Below are positions 1 to 11,806 of a stretch of DNA of 64,000 nt, piece by piece. The notes under the pieces were generated by a model, which searched no databases, was not told the origin of the DNA, and worked only from the letters and a program-made list of their open reading frames with translations. The position numbers and the translations under genes were made by a program. The DNA is from Pomphorhynchus laevis (taxonomy: Eukaryota; Acanthocephala; Palaeacanthocephala; Echinorhynchida; Pomphorhynchidae): the NCBI GenBank assembly GCA_012934845.2, contig WNNJ02001590.1, positions 1-64,000 of the forward strand, given 5' to 3'. The number at the start of each line of letters is the position of its first letter. The first letter of the stretch is position 1.

Positions 1-1200
1 ATTTATAAAATATTATTTATAAATTATAAATAATTATATAATTTGAATAATTATTAATTATAAATAATTAATAATTGTTATATAAGATATATAATTTAAA
101 TTTACAAAGTTTAAATTTAAAATTGAAATTTAAAATAAAAGATAATTGTTACGAATCAACGAATAAATAACATAAGATGTATCAGAATAAGGATTAGAGG
201 TCATCAGAAAGAACTTCTATGTTAACAAGTTTCGGTCCCAATTCCTCGACCTAATATAGCAGAGGGGTCAATTTGCATATTAAACGATATTTATATTATT
301 AAAAATATTATATTATAAAGCTAAAAATGCATATTTAAATTAATAGTTTGAACAATAATGAAGATTAAAATAAATCAAAATCAAATTAAAATTATAAAAT
401 GTTCAAAATATGTAAATCAGCGGCAATTGACAGTAGGAGGATTCAAAAATTTCGACGTAACATGAGTAACTGTTCGGCTCCAAAGCAATTCTAACTTAAT
501 TTTGAATAATTTTTATTTTTTCACATTGTGATCCAAATTAACGAGCCGCTACATGTTTTGCTGATGTATAATATAATTTTCGTTAGAAATAAAATTTATA
601 AGTAAAAGTCTACAGATTATTTTGTCTTCCCACATTTATTCTAATTGCATTTTCATTTTTAGATTTTAGAAGATCTGTCGGTGTTTCAGCATCAATCACA
701 TGTATTTTAATTTTGTTGTATTCGTGTACATTTCGGTATAAAACCAGTTAACTTTAATAACTTTCTGTCTATGTTACTTGTTTTTACTGGTGCAGCTAAC
801 GAAGGATTTTCTGTTAACCAATAGAAAAATTTAACTTTATGAATTTATTATATATTTCAATAATGTATTATTTAAATGATAAATTGTTAAAACAATAAAT
901 ATATGTTATATATACCATTCGGGGTTATCCCTTAAAGTGGAAGGAAAGCGCTTTAACGAAATGCCAAGACAGCGATATATCAACACTATAATACAAGATT
1001 TAGCGGACGTCGGCCTGTAACCGAGACACACCGCAGACCGTACGAATTGGAGAAAATATTCCAAAGTAGACGACCCCTTCATTATATGGGACATGCGCTC
1101 ATGAAAAATACGAAGTGTTACATATACCATTTATGGTATATATACCGTTTGTGTTAGTATCTCAAATGATTTATTTACCATAAATGAATTCATCCTAAAT
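1..1200. other. AT-rich non-coding sequence with a dispersed-repeat copy
   Basis: No convincing gene is visible. Roughly 150-300 holds a copy of a dispersed repeat whose core (TATCAGAATAAGGATTAGAGG, split here as TATCAGAATAAG then GATTAGAGGTCATCAG) recurs near 28070-28170 in the same orientation and, inverted, near 31490-31560 and 43540-43640. A 74-codon frame on the minus strand at 906-1130 resembles nothing I know and is probably chance. Confidence 0.5.
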
Positions 1201-1239
1201 ATTCTAATTTCGGGTACTTTTCCTCGTGTACAACACTCA

Positions 1240-1575
1240 AAATTTCATTTGTCGAGAGCGTTTGATATAATCGACCACAATCTATTATTACGAAAGTTAA
1301 TTAATGTAGGATTTTCTTCGTGGCAAATTCAATTTATGCATAATACTTGAGTGAACAAAAGCATTTCACATTCCACACAGGTGTAAGTTCGAATTGGTAT
1401 ACTATATCTACAAGTGTACCTCATGGTAGTACACTACTTTAATGCTATTCACAATTTTTATCAGTGACTTTAAAAAATGTAATAAATAAAGGTTTTCTTA
1501 TGTAAATTTAAAAATGCATTTAAGTTACTTCTATAGTAAATACGCGGATGATTTCACAATTATTAATGTTTAATA
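1240..1575 (+). pseudogene. Decayed LINE reverse transcriptase remnant
   Basis: Conceptual translation in shifting frames gives RAFDIIDHNLLLRKL, then a GFSSWQ-like stretch, then VPHGS (compare VPQGS of LINE RTs), then a degraded YADD box near 1541-1555 (tacgcggatgat). These are RT motifs A, B and C in order and at normal spacing. Stops and frameshifts are frequent, so this is an old non-LTR fragment. The clade cannot be named, although the AFD-DH motif resembles the L2/CR1 group. Confidence 0.6.
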
Positions 1576-2078
1576 CAGAGTCAAAATCAAAAAGGCTAAT
1601 CCAGAATGAAATAGCTTACTTACGAAATCGGACTATTAAAAATAAGTTGTCTTCGAATTAGCCTAAATTCAAGATAATTCACTTTGCATTGAAATCACAT
1701 TTGTATAGGATTAACTGTTTAGAAAACCCTATACTTGCAGAGTTAGTTCGGTTAACATCGTATGAGTACGTATTTCGACAATTAATCTTGTAAATGTCGT
1801 CGTGTAAATTGTTGTATTAGAGAAAAGCTTATGATTTAAGCTTTATTATAACAATCTACAAAGAACAACAAATAAGTTCAATACAGAATAATAAGTTTAA
1901 TATGAATATAGTACATGACATTCTTCCAAACTGCTTTAATTTGTATGTTGTTCGCAATCTTTCAGGTATCCTGATAATCTTAATTGCCGTGTTGAGCGAC
2001 GTTCTGTAACGTGACTATCAGTATTTTGATGGTCTACGATATCGTCCTGAATTTACTGAATACACTTGTCTTGTATAT
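1576..2078. other. Non-coding, AT-rich
   Basis: Nothing supportable is seen here apart from a possible continuation of the decayed LINE fragment just upstream. Confidence 0.4.
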
Positions 2079-3840
2079 GTGGATGATCGTTTAATTAGTG
2101 AGATCCGCTCTCATTTTGATGACAACCCTCCGGACCTCGTGATAGTTTACTATTCAAAACTGTCACAACTTTTCCATCTGATCGTAAGATTTGATTGTTG
2201 TAAGGATTCGATAATACTACCTTCGCTTAACCGACTTTGTCGTCATATTTTCCAGCTCTGTCACTCTTCACCCATACGGAAACATCGAGTGTTAGCCAGG
2301 ATGGAATGTCACCTAGATTTCGCAAACGTCGTTTGAGTCCAAAAAAACGATCGTGCGGGATAGCATTCGTGCTAGTTGATAGCAAGCTTCTAACAGTATT
2401 TAAAGCCTGAACCAGGACTTCTTGCCAGCACGAAAGTGAAAGATTTTTTGAATATAAAGATGCCATTATTGATGACCAAATGATGCCGTTGTAACGCTCG
2501 ACGAGTCCATTCCCTTAAGGGTGGTACGCGCTGGAATAACTTTGCGCAGTACCGTTCGATAACAAAAATTGCCGTAGTTCTTTTGACATGAAACACAGTC
2601 CTCGATCACTGTGTATGTACGCTGGAGGCCTGAATAGACCGAATATTGATTTAAAACACTTTATTACTGTTGCAGAGGACATATTTTTACACGAAAAGAA
2701 ACGAATGGATATCTGGAAAATAAATTGACTATACACATAACATAAATATTTTCGTCATTTGATAGTAGTGGTGCTTTAAAATCGACCTTAAGCCTTTCAA
2801 ATAGCTGAATCGTTTTAATCAGCTATCCCATGATTGATGGCTGGTAAAAATGAGGTTTAAGTCACTTGCAAACTTTACATCTTTCCACTACATCTCGAAT
2901 ATCAGATATCCCGAATGGCAAATTCATCATTCGTACATGATGATGTAATCGAATAACTCCTGCATGGTACAACTCTTCATGTAGTTGGTATAATGTCGTT
3001 ACGGAAGTGGAACCCAGAAATGATCCGTCACGAGACAAGGCATCGGCACAAGTATTTTGATGATTAGGTCTATAGGATATTTCGAAACGATCTGGAGACA
3101 ATTCCAACTTCCAATGTGTAAATTTATCTATCTTAATGCGGCTGCCTTTGTAATGACTTACGGATCATACTTGCGGATCTTTGATCAGTTAAGTTTGAAC
3201 GGATAATTGGTGAGGTGATGTTTCCAGTATCGAATGCTTTCCACTATATCCATTGATTCATGTTCTATGGCATATTGCTTATGTACCGATTTTGAAAGGG
3301 ATCGAGAAAAATGCTACCGGTGTGTATTCTGACTAAGTATTGCACTTAATGCATGGTTTGATGCATCGGTCTCAAAAATGAACTGTGAAGAAGGATCAAT
3401 TGCTGCAAGTGAGGATGATGCAACGTCGTCAGATTTGCGATTGCTTTTTTCACATTTTTAGTTATGGGAAAAAACTCAAGAGTTAATAATGGCTTGATTT
3501 TGTCAGAGAAATTTTCAATCCATTCGGTATAATGTGCAAACAGTCCACATATGCGTATTAAGGATTTTTGATCAGTAGGATTTTTCATTTCCATTCACGA
3601 TTCGACTCTTTTGGGGTCAGGACGAATTGTACCAGATGAAAGAAGGTAACCCAAATATCAAATATCCTTTAATATGTATTCTGATATTTCTTTTGCTATC
3701 ACCAATTGAAGAGACTCAGCTATGCGCATAAAATGGTTCAATCTTCTACCGTGTTCTTCATCATCGTGACCATATACTAAAATATCGTGCAAATATGCAT
3801 AAGTTCCCTGCAAACACTCATTTTCAATAATCACATTGAT

Positions 3841-4297
3841 AAAAAAGGATTTATTTTAACGTGGCAAATGCGTGCTAGCGCACGCTTACATGACCACAAC
3901 AAAACAAAACTGTGAATCAGGTGTCGAGAAGGTGTGAACGGAGGAGGTGTTTGAATGTGATAAAGGAGGGAGCGCGGCGGACGTCGAGAGGGAGTTGATT
4001 CCAGGCGAGTGAGGCGGCGACGAGGAAGGATCAAAGACCGTAGTTGTTGGAGTAATTAGGAACGTGGAGTAAGAGGGATATGACAGGAACGAAGCGATAG
4101 CGAGGTGGGGCGAGTATCGTCTAAGAAAGGAAGGTTGATGAACGATGGGGAGCCGACAGCGATGAGACGAAAAGTAACGAGAAGAAGGCGGAGTTTGATG
4201 CGGATGTGGAGTTTGATGCGGATGTGGAGTTTGATGCGGATGTGGAGTTTGATGTGGATATGGAGTTTGATGCGGATGTGGAGTTTGATGCGGATGA
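3841..4297 (-). mobile_element. 5'-truncated L2-type LINE (family A) nested in the gypsy fossil
   Basis: Bases 3841-4197 are nearly identical to the 3' end of the family A copy at 15446-15800. They include the 3' hairpin (minus-strand GCGTGC...GCACGC), the end of the RT C-terminal coding region and the A/T-rich tail at the low-coordinate side. The gypsy RT continues on both sides, so this is a true nested insertion and much younger than its host element. The truncated 5' side is made of an expanded 18-bp tandem repeat (4192-4297). Confidence 0.85.
4192..4297. repeat. 18-bp tandem repeat, about 5.9 units
   Basis: The unit gagtttgatgcggatgtg repeats in strict register from 4192 to the end of the LINE fragment; the fourth unit has two substitutions. 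The full-length family A copy has a single unit at the equivalent place (about 15797-15814), so the array was made during or after this insertion, exactly at its 5' truncation junction. Other-strand reading gives an artificial RIKLHI peptide repeat that should not be annotated as a protein. Confidence 0.9.
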
Positions 4298-4830
4298 TTA
4301 AACGCTGAAAAGATGAAACAGCGTTTGATATTCCAAATGGCAATCGACGGAGAATTGCCATAAACGTACATCTGCTTCAAAAGCTGTATACGGACGATTT
4401 TGGGACAAATCGATATTTAACGATACGCCGATGATAGGTCTAATCTCGAATAAACTTTATAAGTTGGCACATTGTCAATCATTTCTTGTATATTGGGTAG
4501 AGGGTAAGCATCCAATTGTCTATAATAGTTTATGGTTGTCAAATAATCGATTATCATCCTTGGTTTATAATGTTGTGATCGTGCAATCAACACCTGAGCC
4601 CTCCATGCGGATCTGGTAGGTTCAATGATGTCATCTTTTAGAAGCAGATGTACTTCCTGTCGTATAAATTTGGAATCCTTCACGATAAAACGCCTTGATT
4701 TCGTAGCGATCGTTTTTATATTTGTCGTAATATTAGGAAATAGGTCTGACGCATTAAGTTTTGTGTCGGTAATACGGACCATGATTAAAAGAGCAGACTT
4801 TCCGTTGAACGACAATGCTAAAGACTAAAC

Positions 4831-6545
4831 ATTTGACAAAAATTCAATTCAAAGAATGATCGGAAAGCATAAATTCTCTATTACGAACAATTTCACGTTC
4901 GAATTCCACCTTCTTCCCGTTTCGTCTGATGAAGTTTCTTCGGTTCTGCTGTCATTACCTAATAAAACCTCTCCTTCTGACCCAATTCCCACTCACTTGC
5001 TTAAAAATATCTGCTCCTTTATCTTACCCTTCCTAACCACATTGTTCAACTCGTCCATCCGTAGCTGTACATTTCCTTCCATCTGGAAATGCGCCACTGT
5101 TCGTCCTCTCATCAAAAAGCAATCTCTCGACTCCTCACTACCATCTTCGTACCGTCCTATTTCACTTCTCCCAACCCTCTCTAAACTCCTTGAGCGTCTC
5201 GTTCTTAAGCAAGTTAATACATATCTCTATTCCTCTAACTTATTTCCTCCCTTCCAAGCCGCTTTTCGCTCAAATTACTCTACCGAAATTGCCTCTCTTA
5301 AAGTTTATAACGACTTACTCATATCGCGCGATCATAAATTATGTAGTGTCATAGTTTCTCTTGATCTATCGTCTGCTTTTGACATCGTCGATCACTCGAT
5401 TCTTCTCCATCGCCTTCGTCATGATTATGGCTTCTCTTTACTCACTGTATCATGGTTTTCTTCATATCTATCAAACCGTACATTTCGCGTATATTCTAAC
5501 TCTTCTCTCTCATCCTTCGTCCATTCCGTCCGGTGTTCCACAAGGCTCCGTATTAGGCCCTATACTTTTCTCTCTTCTTCTTGGTGATTTGTCTTCGATT
5601 TCTCATAAATTTAACTTCCATGTTATGCAATATGCTGATGACATTCTCATCTATGCTCATGCACCTGTTTATCGTATTCACGATCTTAGTGTTTCCGCTT
5701 CGGACTGTCTTGTCTCAATTTCCAATCATCTTTCTTCCCTTCGCCTTTCTCTGAATCCTGATAAATCCAAAATTATGTGGATCCTACCTCGACGCCTCGG
5801 CTTCGAACCTCCCTCCATATCATTAAATTCTACAATTCTTCCTATCGTTGATAATCTCGTTTTCCTAGGCTTCCATTTTGACAACCGACTTTCACTTAAA
5901 CCTTTCGTTAGAGATAAAGTACGCTCATCTACCTTGATACTCCGCAACCTCCGTCAAGTTCGTAGATTGATCGATTTCCCTTCTTGTATGACTCTCATAT
6001 CATCTCTCCTTTTTTCTAGACTCGATTATTGTCTTAGTCTATTTTCCAACTCACCTAAATCCACTCTTCTTCCCCTACAACGCATCGTCAACGCAGCTGT
6101 CCGAATTCTCCTCCGTCTTCGTCGTTTTGATCATACATCCTACCATCTTGCTTCTCTCGATTTGCCTACAATTTATTGTCGTGTTCAAATTCGTCTTCTT
6201 ATCGTTGCTTTTCGCCTTGAAACTTTTCATACCCCTTCATTTCTCAACCTTCCTTTTCTTGATAATTCTCGTCCTGTTTACTGTTCCTTGCGTTCCTGTA
6301 ATTCCCTTCTTTTACATGTCCCAAACTACTCTACCTCCTTTGGACTCCGCTCCTTCCTGGTGGCTGCTCCTCTATCGTGGAATCATCTGCCCATTCATAT
6401 ACGCCAATCAACTTCCCTGCAGTGCTTCAAACGACAAATCCGATCCCATTTTAACAATTTATCCGCTTGACTTTTTCATTTTTGTTTGTGGACTTGTAAG
6501 CGTACAGCTTGTACGCATTTGCCACATTAAATAAATTTGTATTAT
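4831..6545 (+). mobile_element. L2-type LINE (family A), 5'-truncated copy
   Basis: This is a non-LTR reverse transcriptase copy with its 3' end at about 6540. RT motifs appear in order: [17 protein letters not shown], then FRSNYSTEIA, then [16 protein letters not shown] (motif A), then [13 protein letters not shown] (motif B), then [13 protein letters not shown] (motif C). The HSTE-type motif and the wording around it place it in the CR1/L2 group, closest to L2. The endonuclease is missing. The 3' hairpin is GCGTAC/GTACGC at 6500-6516, followed by tail CCACATTAAATAAAT. It sits beside the gypsy fossil. Confidence 0.85.
4856..6470 (+). pseudogene. LINE reverse transcriptase, frameshifted
   Basis: Two overlapping open frames (4856-5587 and 5361-6470) carry one RT. 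The reading frame changes near 5510-5520, just before the GVPQGS motif, so a single frameshift separates fingers plus motif A from motifs B, C and the thumb. After the YADD box the protein continues through SLNPDKSKIM and [17 protein letters not shown] to the usual family A C-terminus. The endonuclease part is absent because the copy is 5'-truncated. An RNA-directed DNA polymerase role for the ancestral protein is established for this family; this copy is dead. Confidence 0.85.
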
Positions 6546-6974
6546 TATTGAATGTATAGTAATATCAGCAGTACAATACTCGCTGATTTGTTTGACTGTT
6601 GTTGATGAAGCAATAGAAACGCATTCCTTACATTTGTGTTTGAATACCTTCAATGTTTGCACAGTGTAGGCTTTGATAAAATTATGAGTGCTACATTCAC
6701 TTCCAAATTTCGTACAAGTACTGTTCTGGTTGATTTATCAATTGTTCGATTGGTTAGTTTGAATATTTGAAGACAAACATTCGAGAGATGCTGATACAGT
6801 TGAACTGTTCGCGGATTTACATACGAAAGAAAAATATCCTCGTTTTATACATCGACAGCATATAAAATTTTCAGCTAGACAATATGTACTTGAGTGATGC
6901 GTTCGATCACAAAAATAAGTTTTCTTGCTTATTGTTTGAGTATTCGGTTGTCGATGCCTAAGAGTCAGTAGCGA
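6546..6974. other. Non-coding gap between LINE copies
   Basis: No clear gene. A short minus-strand frame near 6459-6662 contains CKEC but is too short to assign. Confidence 0.35.
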
Positions 6975-7975
6975 TCTTTGTCGTCAATCCCTTTACTCGT
7001 TCTAGGCGACTTCAACATACGCCTTAACCGCCACTCTTCCACAGATTCCAACCGATTCATCAAAATTCTATCAAACTGCAATTACAAACTCATCTTCACT
7101 GCCCCCAACACATATCCTTGGCGGGGCACTCGACATCATCGCTGTCCCCGATCGTTTTGCTGCCTACACCTCACTGTCCATCTCCGATCCTAATCTATCC
7201 GATCACTTTCTCGTCACCCTTGATCTCACTTCCAACAAATCCCCGCTTGATACACCTACCATCCTACGTCACCCTTGGATCTCACTTTCTTAGGCTTACA
7301 TTTCGATGATCACCGTTCTCTTAAACCTTTCGTCCGTGACAAGGTCCGCTTATCTAACTTAATTCTCCGTGACATCCGCCGTATCCGCCCCCTTATCTAC
7401 TTCCGTTCTTGTATGTCTCTTCTTTCATCGCTTCTTTTCCCTAAAATTGATTACTGCCTCAACCTTTTCGCCAATTCTCCAAAATTCATCATCCTACACT
7501 ACAACGCATCATCAACTCCGCCGTTCGAGTACTCCTATGTATCCGTCGCTTCGACCACACATCCTTGCCCAGCTCACCTGACCCACCATCCACATCTGCA
7601 TTCAACTCCGCCTTCTTCTCGTAACTTTTCGTATCATCGCTGTTTGCTCCCCATCGTTCATCAACCTTCTTTTCTTAGACGACACTCGCCCCACCTCTCT
7701 ATCGTTGAGTTCCCGTCATTCCCTCTTACTCCCCGTTCCAAATTAATCTAACAACTACAATATCCAAACCTTCCTCGTCACCGTCCCCTCGCCTGGAAAC
7801 AGCTCCCTCTCAATGTCCGCTGCACTCTCTTTTTTTATAACATTCAAATACCTCCTCCGTTCCCACCTTCTCGACACATGACTTAGATTTTTGTTTGTTT
7901 CTGTTTCTTCGTGGTCATGCAAGCGTGCGCCAGCACGCATTTGCCACGTAAAAATAAATCTATTTTTTTAAACAT
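6975..7975 (+). mobile_element. L2-type LINE (family A), internally deleted copy
   Basis: Bases 6978-7270 encode the second half of the AP-type endonuclease (VLGDFNIRL, then a SDHFLVTLDL-type stretch). The sequence then jumps at about 7275-7290 directly to the RT C-terminal region ([38 protein letters not shown]). The whole RT core is missing. The 3' hairpin is at 7923-7938 with tail CCACGTAAAAATAAAT. Several frame changes follow 7500. Confidence 0.8.
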
Positions 7976-8360
7976 AATATTGTATTACGATGAGTATGTT
8001 TGAGTTTTCTTTATTCGAAGTTTGTTCTCGTCCAGCATTCGTCAGAGACTATCTGACGATGATATCTGACCATGAATTTAATGTATTTTTAAAAAGATGA
8101 ACAATTGAAAACTTTGAATTTTTGAAAGCTATTGGAAATGCGTTTTACGCAATCGAATAAAAAATTGACTTGTTTTACAGATGCATTAAATATTTTCCGG
8201 TCAACTGACTTGCAGCAGGTATCAGTCTTCGTTTTTTAAATTTTTCTTTGCTTAGCGCTCTTTACAGTGACAAGTTGTAATTATTTGTAATAATTTAAAT
8301 TCAAATAATTAGTTTACTAATAAAATATTAATCTACATTAGAATTCACCATTGATCATAT
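7976..8360. other. Non-coding gap
   Basis: AT-rich sequence between the tail of one LINE and the start of the next. No feature is supported. Confidence 0.4.
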
Positions 8361-8860
8361 AAATGTTGTGCCTTATAGTGACCTTCTTGTAAATGAATTT
8401 TCATATATTAAAGTAAATTCACATATTCAAGCACGGCTGTCAGTTGGAGACCCTTACTTCTGCAGAGTCAGGCTCAGTTTGCCAGTATACGAACATTTTA
8501 ATCGGTTATTCAAATGTTCGCAGTTCTCGTGTGGTAAACGTGGAGACGAGGCAGCCGCACATGTGCGAAATAGTCTCCTGGTATCGAACATTTTTTGCTT
8601 TTCGCGACGAGATCAGATCGTCATTTGAAGGTCTTGCTTCTACACTGGGAAATGATCAGCGATCTCGATTCTTTGAATTAATACTTTAGGAACTCTTATC
8701 GTCTCCAAGGTTCGTCTGCAAGATTGTTAAAAGATCTCGACGTGAATGAACGTAAGCATCTACGTGAAGCTAAACAATGTTTGAAGTCTCGTATTGAAGC
8801 TGGTGAGTCAAACTTGACAATTCGAAATTTTCAGGTTGTGCGGAGGAAGACTCAAATTTA

Positions 8861-10015
8861 TTGGATGCCTCTACAGTTAGATCATTCAATCCCTCCTCCG
8901 CCGCTCATAAGTCATTGGTAATTTCAAATATTTCATATGTGGATAATAAATGTTTAAGAAATATTGTCCATTACTCCTCCCCATTGTGGTCGGCTCTTGA
9001 GCGACGTAGCGAGGATTATCAGTCATACATACCGATATCGTTGGCTCAGCAGACTCTACCCTTAAGCTTAGAATGTTTGTTATTATATACGAACGCCCGT
9101 AGTCTTCTTCCAAAAATTGACGAATTAAAACTCCGCATTGAGAATTCGCATCCGCTATTAGTTGCTATTACTGAAACATGGCTTCATGATAGAATTACTG
9201 ATGCTGAGATCTGGATTGAAAATTATACATCTTATCGAGTTGACAGATCTATCTGCAAGGGTGGTGGAGTGATTATCTATGTGCATAATAGTTTAGTGTT
9301 TAAATTGCTAGATGTACGAGCGTCCGATGGAATCGAGTTATTGTGGGGTAGTGTGTCTCTTCCTACCCTTGGTTCAGTGACTTTAGGCTTAATCTATCGC
9401 AATCCCACTTCAGATGTTTGTTGCTTGATCGATTACATTCTAGAGTTTGGTTCCAAACCAAATCTTTTTATAGTTGGTGATTTCAACTTAGCGACAGTAG
9501 ATTGGAACACCTACACATCTTCTGTGTGTAGTCCGTCCACATCATTATTTCTTGATATGATTAACTCGCTAAACCTTACCCAACATGTTTCAAAATTTAC
9601 CCGATTTTCCCAAGAAAATCAATCGCTACTTGATATTTGTCTAACATCGAATAAATACATTATACACAAAGTTACGCACTCCGATCCTTTGGGTAGGTCA
9701 GATCACTGTGTTCTCAATTTCTACTCAGATTTTACACGTCCTTCAGCTTGTAGATTACAACAGAATTCTTTAAATTATTTTAAAACTAACTTCGAACTTG
9801 TGCGTCAGAATCTATTAAGTATTTCATGGCTCAGTCCGTTTTATGTTGGGGTTGATAAGGCATGCTATCAGTTAGAAGCCACCCTTAAGGAATTACTCAT
9901 ACGATTTTCGCCCCGTAAAACCGTTGCAAATCGTATACACCATAAACCTTGGTTTGACAAAGAGTTAAAGAATGCTTTAAAATTAAAAAAAAATGAAATT
10001 CCAGTTGTTTTCTAA
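8861..10015 (+). CDS. LINE AP-type endonuclease plus RT linker (family B)
   Basis: One open frame of 384 codons. Endonuclease motifs occur in order: YTNARSLLPKIDEL, ITETWLHD, YRVDRS with a GGG loop, LIYRNP, FIVGDFNLATVDW, and SDHCVLNF, the catalytic SDH box. This is the exonuclease-endonuclease-phosphatase fold used to nick the target DNA before reverse transcription. The frame closes in an A9 run near 9989-9997 and continues in another frame at 9993, indicating a homopolymer slip. The start is arbitrary because the upstream part of the element is broken. Confidence 0.85.
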   Translation: MDASTVRSFNPSSAAHKSLVISNISYVDNKCLRNIVHYSSPLWSALERRSEDYQSYIPISLAQQTLPLSLECLLLYTNARSLLPKIDELKLRIENSHPLLVAITETWLHDRITDAEIWIENYTSYRVDRSICKGGGVIIYVHNSLVFKLLDVRASDGIELLWGSVSLPTLGSVTLGLIYRNPTSDVCCLIDYILEFGSKPNLFIVGDFNLATVDWNTYTSSVCSPSTSLFLDMINSLNLTQHVSKFTRFSQENQSLLDICLTSNKYIIHKVTHSDPLGRSDHCVLNFYSDFTRPSACRLQQNSLNYFKTNFELVRQNLLSISWLSPFYVGVDKACYQLEATLKELLIRFSPRKTVANRIHHKPWFDKELKNALKLKKNEIPVVF

Positions 10016-11806
10016 TAATAGTATTGATTACTGTAGGTATAAAGAGGCCAGAAATCGGTTCACATTTCTTAAACGCTTCAAACAATGTCAATTTGAAGAG
10101 AAAATTGCTCAAATGTCAATTCATAATCCTAAATCCGTATTCAATTATGCTAATTTCAACAACAAAAATAAACACATTGGTTCACTTGTTGATACTGATG
10201 GTTGCACATTGATTAAATATGATGACATAGCGAATGCTTTCGCTCAACATTTTTGCATAGGAGTTCGTAAATCCTCCTCCGTCACCTATGCCTCGTACTG
10301 TCCATCGAATATAAACATTCTTCAGATGTTTTCTGTTAATGATGTAGTGCTAGAGCTCAAGCGGCTTAAATCGTCAGGTTCTATTTGTCCTGATCGTTTA
10401 CCACCGGTATTTCTCAAGAATATCGCTGATGTTATCGGCATACCACTATATTGGATTTGTGTCGCCTCCTTGTACTTCGGTTGCCGATGAATTGGAAACT
10501 TTCGTTGATAAGGCCTATTTTGAAGAAAGGTGATCCATCTTCAGTTGAAAATTATCGCCCGATAAGTCTAACGTGTGTATTCTGTCGAGTTTTGGAAAGG
10601 ATAATATACCGCATTCTAAGCGATTATCTAGAATCCAACAAATTATTGTGTAACAATCAACATGGATTTCGAAGGGATCGCTCAACAATCACTAATCTCT
10701 TGATTGCCCAGAATAGCTGGGGTTCGTCAGTTGATAAGGGCTTTGATGTTGATATAGTATTTTTTGATTTTTCAAAAGCGTTTGATATGGTTCCACATGA
10801 CATCTTGATTCAGAAAATGCGTGCTCTAAACATTGATCCACTTATTATTCGCTGGATAAAAGAATTTTTATCTAACAGATTCTATCAGGTTGTTGTAAAT
10901 GGTTCTCTTTCTGATCCTTATCCGGTCAATGTTGGAGTTCCGCAGGGTTCGGTCCTCGGCCCATTGTTATTCTGTATTTTCATTAATGACCTTCCTTCCA
11001 TTTTGAACTCACACTCTCTTTTATATGCAGACGACCTAAAAATTTGGCAGGCTATCCGGTCAGATTCGGACACGGTGCTAGTTCAATCGGATATCGACAG
11101 CATTTCCAACTGGGCTTATATGAATGGTCTGTCACTGAATATATCAAAGTGTGCTTGTATGCGTTTACAATCACGCAGTCATAGTGTGTATCCAACTTAT
11201 CATCTTGAGGATCAGAACATTAAAGTAGTAACTCGTCTTAGCGACCTTGGAATAGTAGTTGCGAATGATTTTTCGACTAGTTGGAATACTGAGTTGGCTT
11301 GCTCGAAAGCAAATCGAATGGTTGGGATGATTCGTAGAACTTTTAGTGTGTTGAGTCCAGTTTCATTTAGAGCACTCGCCAACGCATTTGTGATCAGTCA
11401 TCTTACCTATGCTTCACAATGTTCGTTCCCAAGAACAGTATACGAGAAAAGTAGAATTGAAAATGTGCTGCGCCGGGCAACAAAGCTCGTAAATTCAGTT
11501 AAAGCCTTACCTTATAATGAAAGGCTAAAAAAACTTGGTATGGTTTCTATAAGCGACCTTCGGTTTCGGCGAGATATGTGTTCAACATGGGAAGCTTTAC
11601 ACAAAGGAAATCACGTCTTAAGAGAATTGATGACTGTTCGGAAAAGTCGGGCTTTGCGTGGACACAATTTTACTTTAGCCCATCGCCGAGTTATACGCTC
11701 TAAAACTGTACAATTTGGACACCGAATCGTAAGTAAGTGGAACCGATTAAGTGAAGAAATTGTAAACTCAAGATCGGTTTCAGCATTCAAACATAAACTT
11801 TTGTGA
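9993..11806 (+). pseudogene. LINE reverse transcriptase (family B), frameshifted
   Basis: Two overlapping frames (9993-10490 and 10451-11806) carry the linker and RT. The switch is near 10450-10490. RT landmarks: LIRPILKKGDPSSVENYRPI, QHGFRRDRSTITNLL, VFFDFSKAFDMVPHD (motif A), [17 protein letters not shown] (motif B), LYADDLKIW (motif C) and a conserved thumb ending SVSAFKHKLL. The catalytic aspartates are present. After the stop the 3' UTR is short and ends in (AAT)n. Confidence 0.85.

Larger units (their letters stand above)
2079..4830 (-). mobile_element. Ty3/gypsy LTR retrotransposon pol fossil
   Basis: Minus-strand fragments read in normal pol order from high to low coordinates. RT lies at 4417-4815 (LKDDIIEPTRSAW, then YPLPNIQEMID, then YSRLDLSSAYR), the RT palm and connection at 3600-3840, the RT thumb at 3346-3594 (ICGLFAHYTEWIENFSDKI), the RNase H end plus integrase zinc region at 2862-3107 (HQNTCADALSRD, then VVERCKVCK), the integrase core at 2515-2736 (YIHSDRG, then SSAYHP) and the integrase C-terminal side at 2227-2466 (WQEVLVQALNTVRSLL, then PSWL). 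No LTRs or gag were recognised with confidence. It is clearly broken with numerous breaks, and it is old relative to the LINE fragment at 3841-4297 inserted into its RT region. Confidence 0.85.

Noticed and set aside
3886-4380. 164-codon Pro/His-rich ORF on the minus strand
   Set aside because: It is an out-of-frame reading of the LINE fragment and its 18-bp repeat.
5726-5947. Minus-strand ORF opposite the LINE RT
   Set aside because: It is a shadow of the RT coding strand.
8040-8080. CTGACGA...CTGACC stretch as a hammerhead
   Set aside because: No GAAA box and no stem II at the right distance.
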